The notes under the pieces: generated by a model
What the model saw: only the letters and a program-made list of their open reading frames with translations
The model's database searches: none
What the model was told of the DNA's origin: nothing
Made by a program: the position numbers and the translations under genes
In this document: positions 6,005 through 6,472 of the stretch, one piece after another
Layout of the letters: every line of letters starts with the position of its first letter
Position numbering within the stretch: the first letter of the stretch is position 1
From: Oscillospiraceae bacterium
GTDB lineage: Bacteria > Bacillota > Clostridia > Oscillospirales > Ruminococcaceae
Assembly: GCA_016297165.1 (NCBI GenBank)
Contig: JAEDHF010000103.1
Location: 1 to 6,472 of the forward strand
Direction of reading: 5' to 3'
DNA: 6,472 nucleotides

Positions 6005-6472
6005 TTATTTAAAGAACTGGAATCCGACTATTCCTATAATTGAAATAATTCCGCCCAGAATACTTAGCTTATTTACATTCTCTTTCCTGAAAAGCCCGAT
6101 TATGAACAATGCCACAAGAATTATAGGCGAAATAAGCATAAAGCCCGTAAGACTAAAGGCTATAGCTGCATTTTCGGCATATAAGCCTACTGCGTTCGGT
6201 ATTTTCGTCAGAATGCAGACAACTGTACCCTTCTTTTTCTCGGTAAAAAGCCTCTTATACTTTATGAACGGAATAAAGCCGATTGAAAGAAGAATAAGAG
6301 CGAAAAAGAGTATCATATCGCTGGGCATATATGCGGCAAATTCTTTCATTACCACACCGTATGCAAATCGGACAATTATGTAGAAAATAAGCGGAAGCGC
6401 TATTCTTTTGTAATTTACCTTTTCACCGTTAGCCTTTGCTATAAAGAAAAGTCCTGCGCCAATAAGTATTAT
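6005..6472 (-). CDS. EamA/DMT-type membrane transporter, C-terminal part (partial)
   Basis: The frame is open from the window edge at 6472 to TAA at 6005-6007, giving 155 residues. A GTG at 6355 and ATG at 6349 lie inside this open frame, in the middle of continuous membrane-protein sequence, so they are internal and the real start lies outside the window. About five hydrophobic segments are visible: residues 1-11, 24-41, 48-67, 84-125 (probably two) and 135-154. A short basic loop, KYKRLFTEKKKG, sits between them. The ending, LFRKENVNKLSILGGIISIIGIVGFQFF, has the layout of the last loop and helix of EamA-type (drug/metabolite transporter) proteins: a short charged loop, then a glycine-rich helix. 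These proteins usually have ten helices and move small metabolites. The substrate cannot be inferred. Expression should stop at the hairpin immediately downstream. Confidence 0.75.
   Translation of the reverse strand: MILIGAGLFFIAKANGEKVNYKRIALPLIFYIIVRFAYGVVMKEFAAYMPSDMILFFALILLSIGFIPFIKYKRLFTEKKKGTVVCILTKIPNAVGLYAENAAIAFSLTGFMLISPIILVALFIIGLFRKENVNKLSILGGIISIIGIVGFQFFK

Noticed and set aside
6347..6355. GTG/ATG near 6355 as the start of a small 116-residue membrane protein
   Set aside because: The frame stays open to the window edge and codes for further typical membrane helices (LIFYIIVRFAYG and upstream), so these codons are internal.

Overview
The window looks like ordinary chromosomal DNA from a low-to-moderate GC Firmicute, probably a gut Clostridia (Ruminococcus/Oscillospiraceae type). 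This rests on strong AGGAG ribosome sites, a TTG start behind one of them, AT-rich promoters close to the sigma-A consensus, and the flavour of the proteins (a Clostridia-like XerC-type recombinase, a short TyrA, a GAF/GGDEF/EAL protein). The species is inference. No tRNA, rRNA, CRISPR array, insertion sequence or phage gene was seen.

Layout. Bases 1-52 may be the last codons of an upstream + strand gene. A perfect inverted repeat follows at 39-66, then a complete tyrosine recombinase (111-1103). A good promoter (1111-1139) drives tyrA, prephenate dehydrogenase (1199-2053), and seven bases later a small multi-pass membrane protein of unknown function (2061-2612); these two look like one operon. 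A separate promoter serves a GNAT acetyltransferase starting at TTG (2717-3232). It ends in a hairpin terminator that also lies just past the stop of the convergent minus-strand gene. That gene (5846 down to 3306) encodes an 846-residue soluble multidomain protein: probable sensor region, GAF, degenerate GGDEF, degenerate EAL. Upstream of it, a 16-bp perfect hairpin terminates a minus-strand EamA/DMT-type transporter (6472 down to 6005) whose N-terminus lies beyond the window.

How the genes relate. Only tyrA and the membrane protein behind it look functionally linked by position. The others are separate transcription units. Two observations stand out. First, the 28-bp inverted repeat beside the recombinase has the 11+6+11 geometry of a Xer dif site, and the recombinase is longer than classical XerC/XerD. 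Second, the large GGDEF/EAL protein appears to have lost catalytic residues in both domains while keeping several nucleotide-contacting ones, which suggests a receptor or scaffold rather than an enzyme of c-di-GMP turnover.
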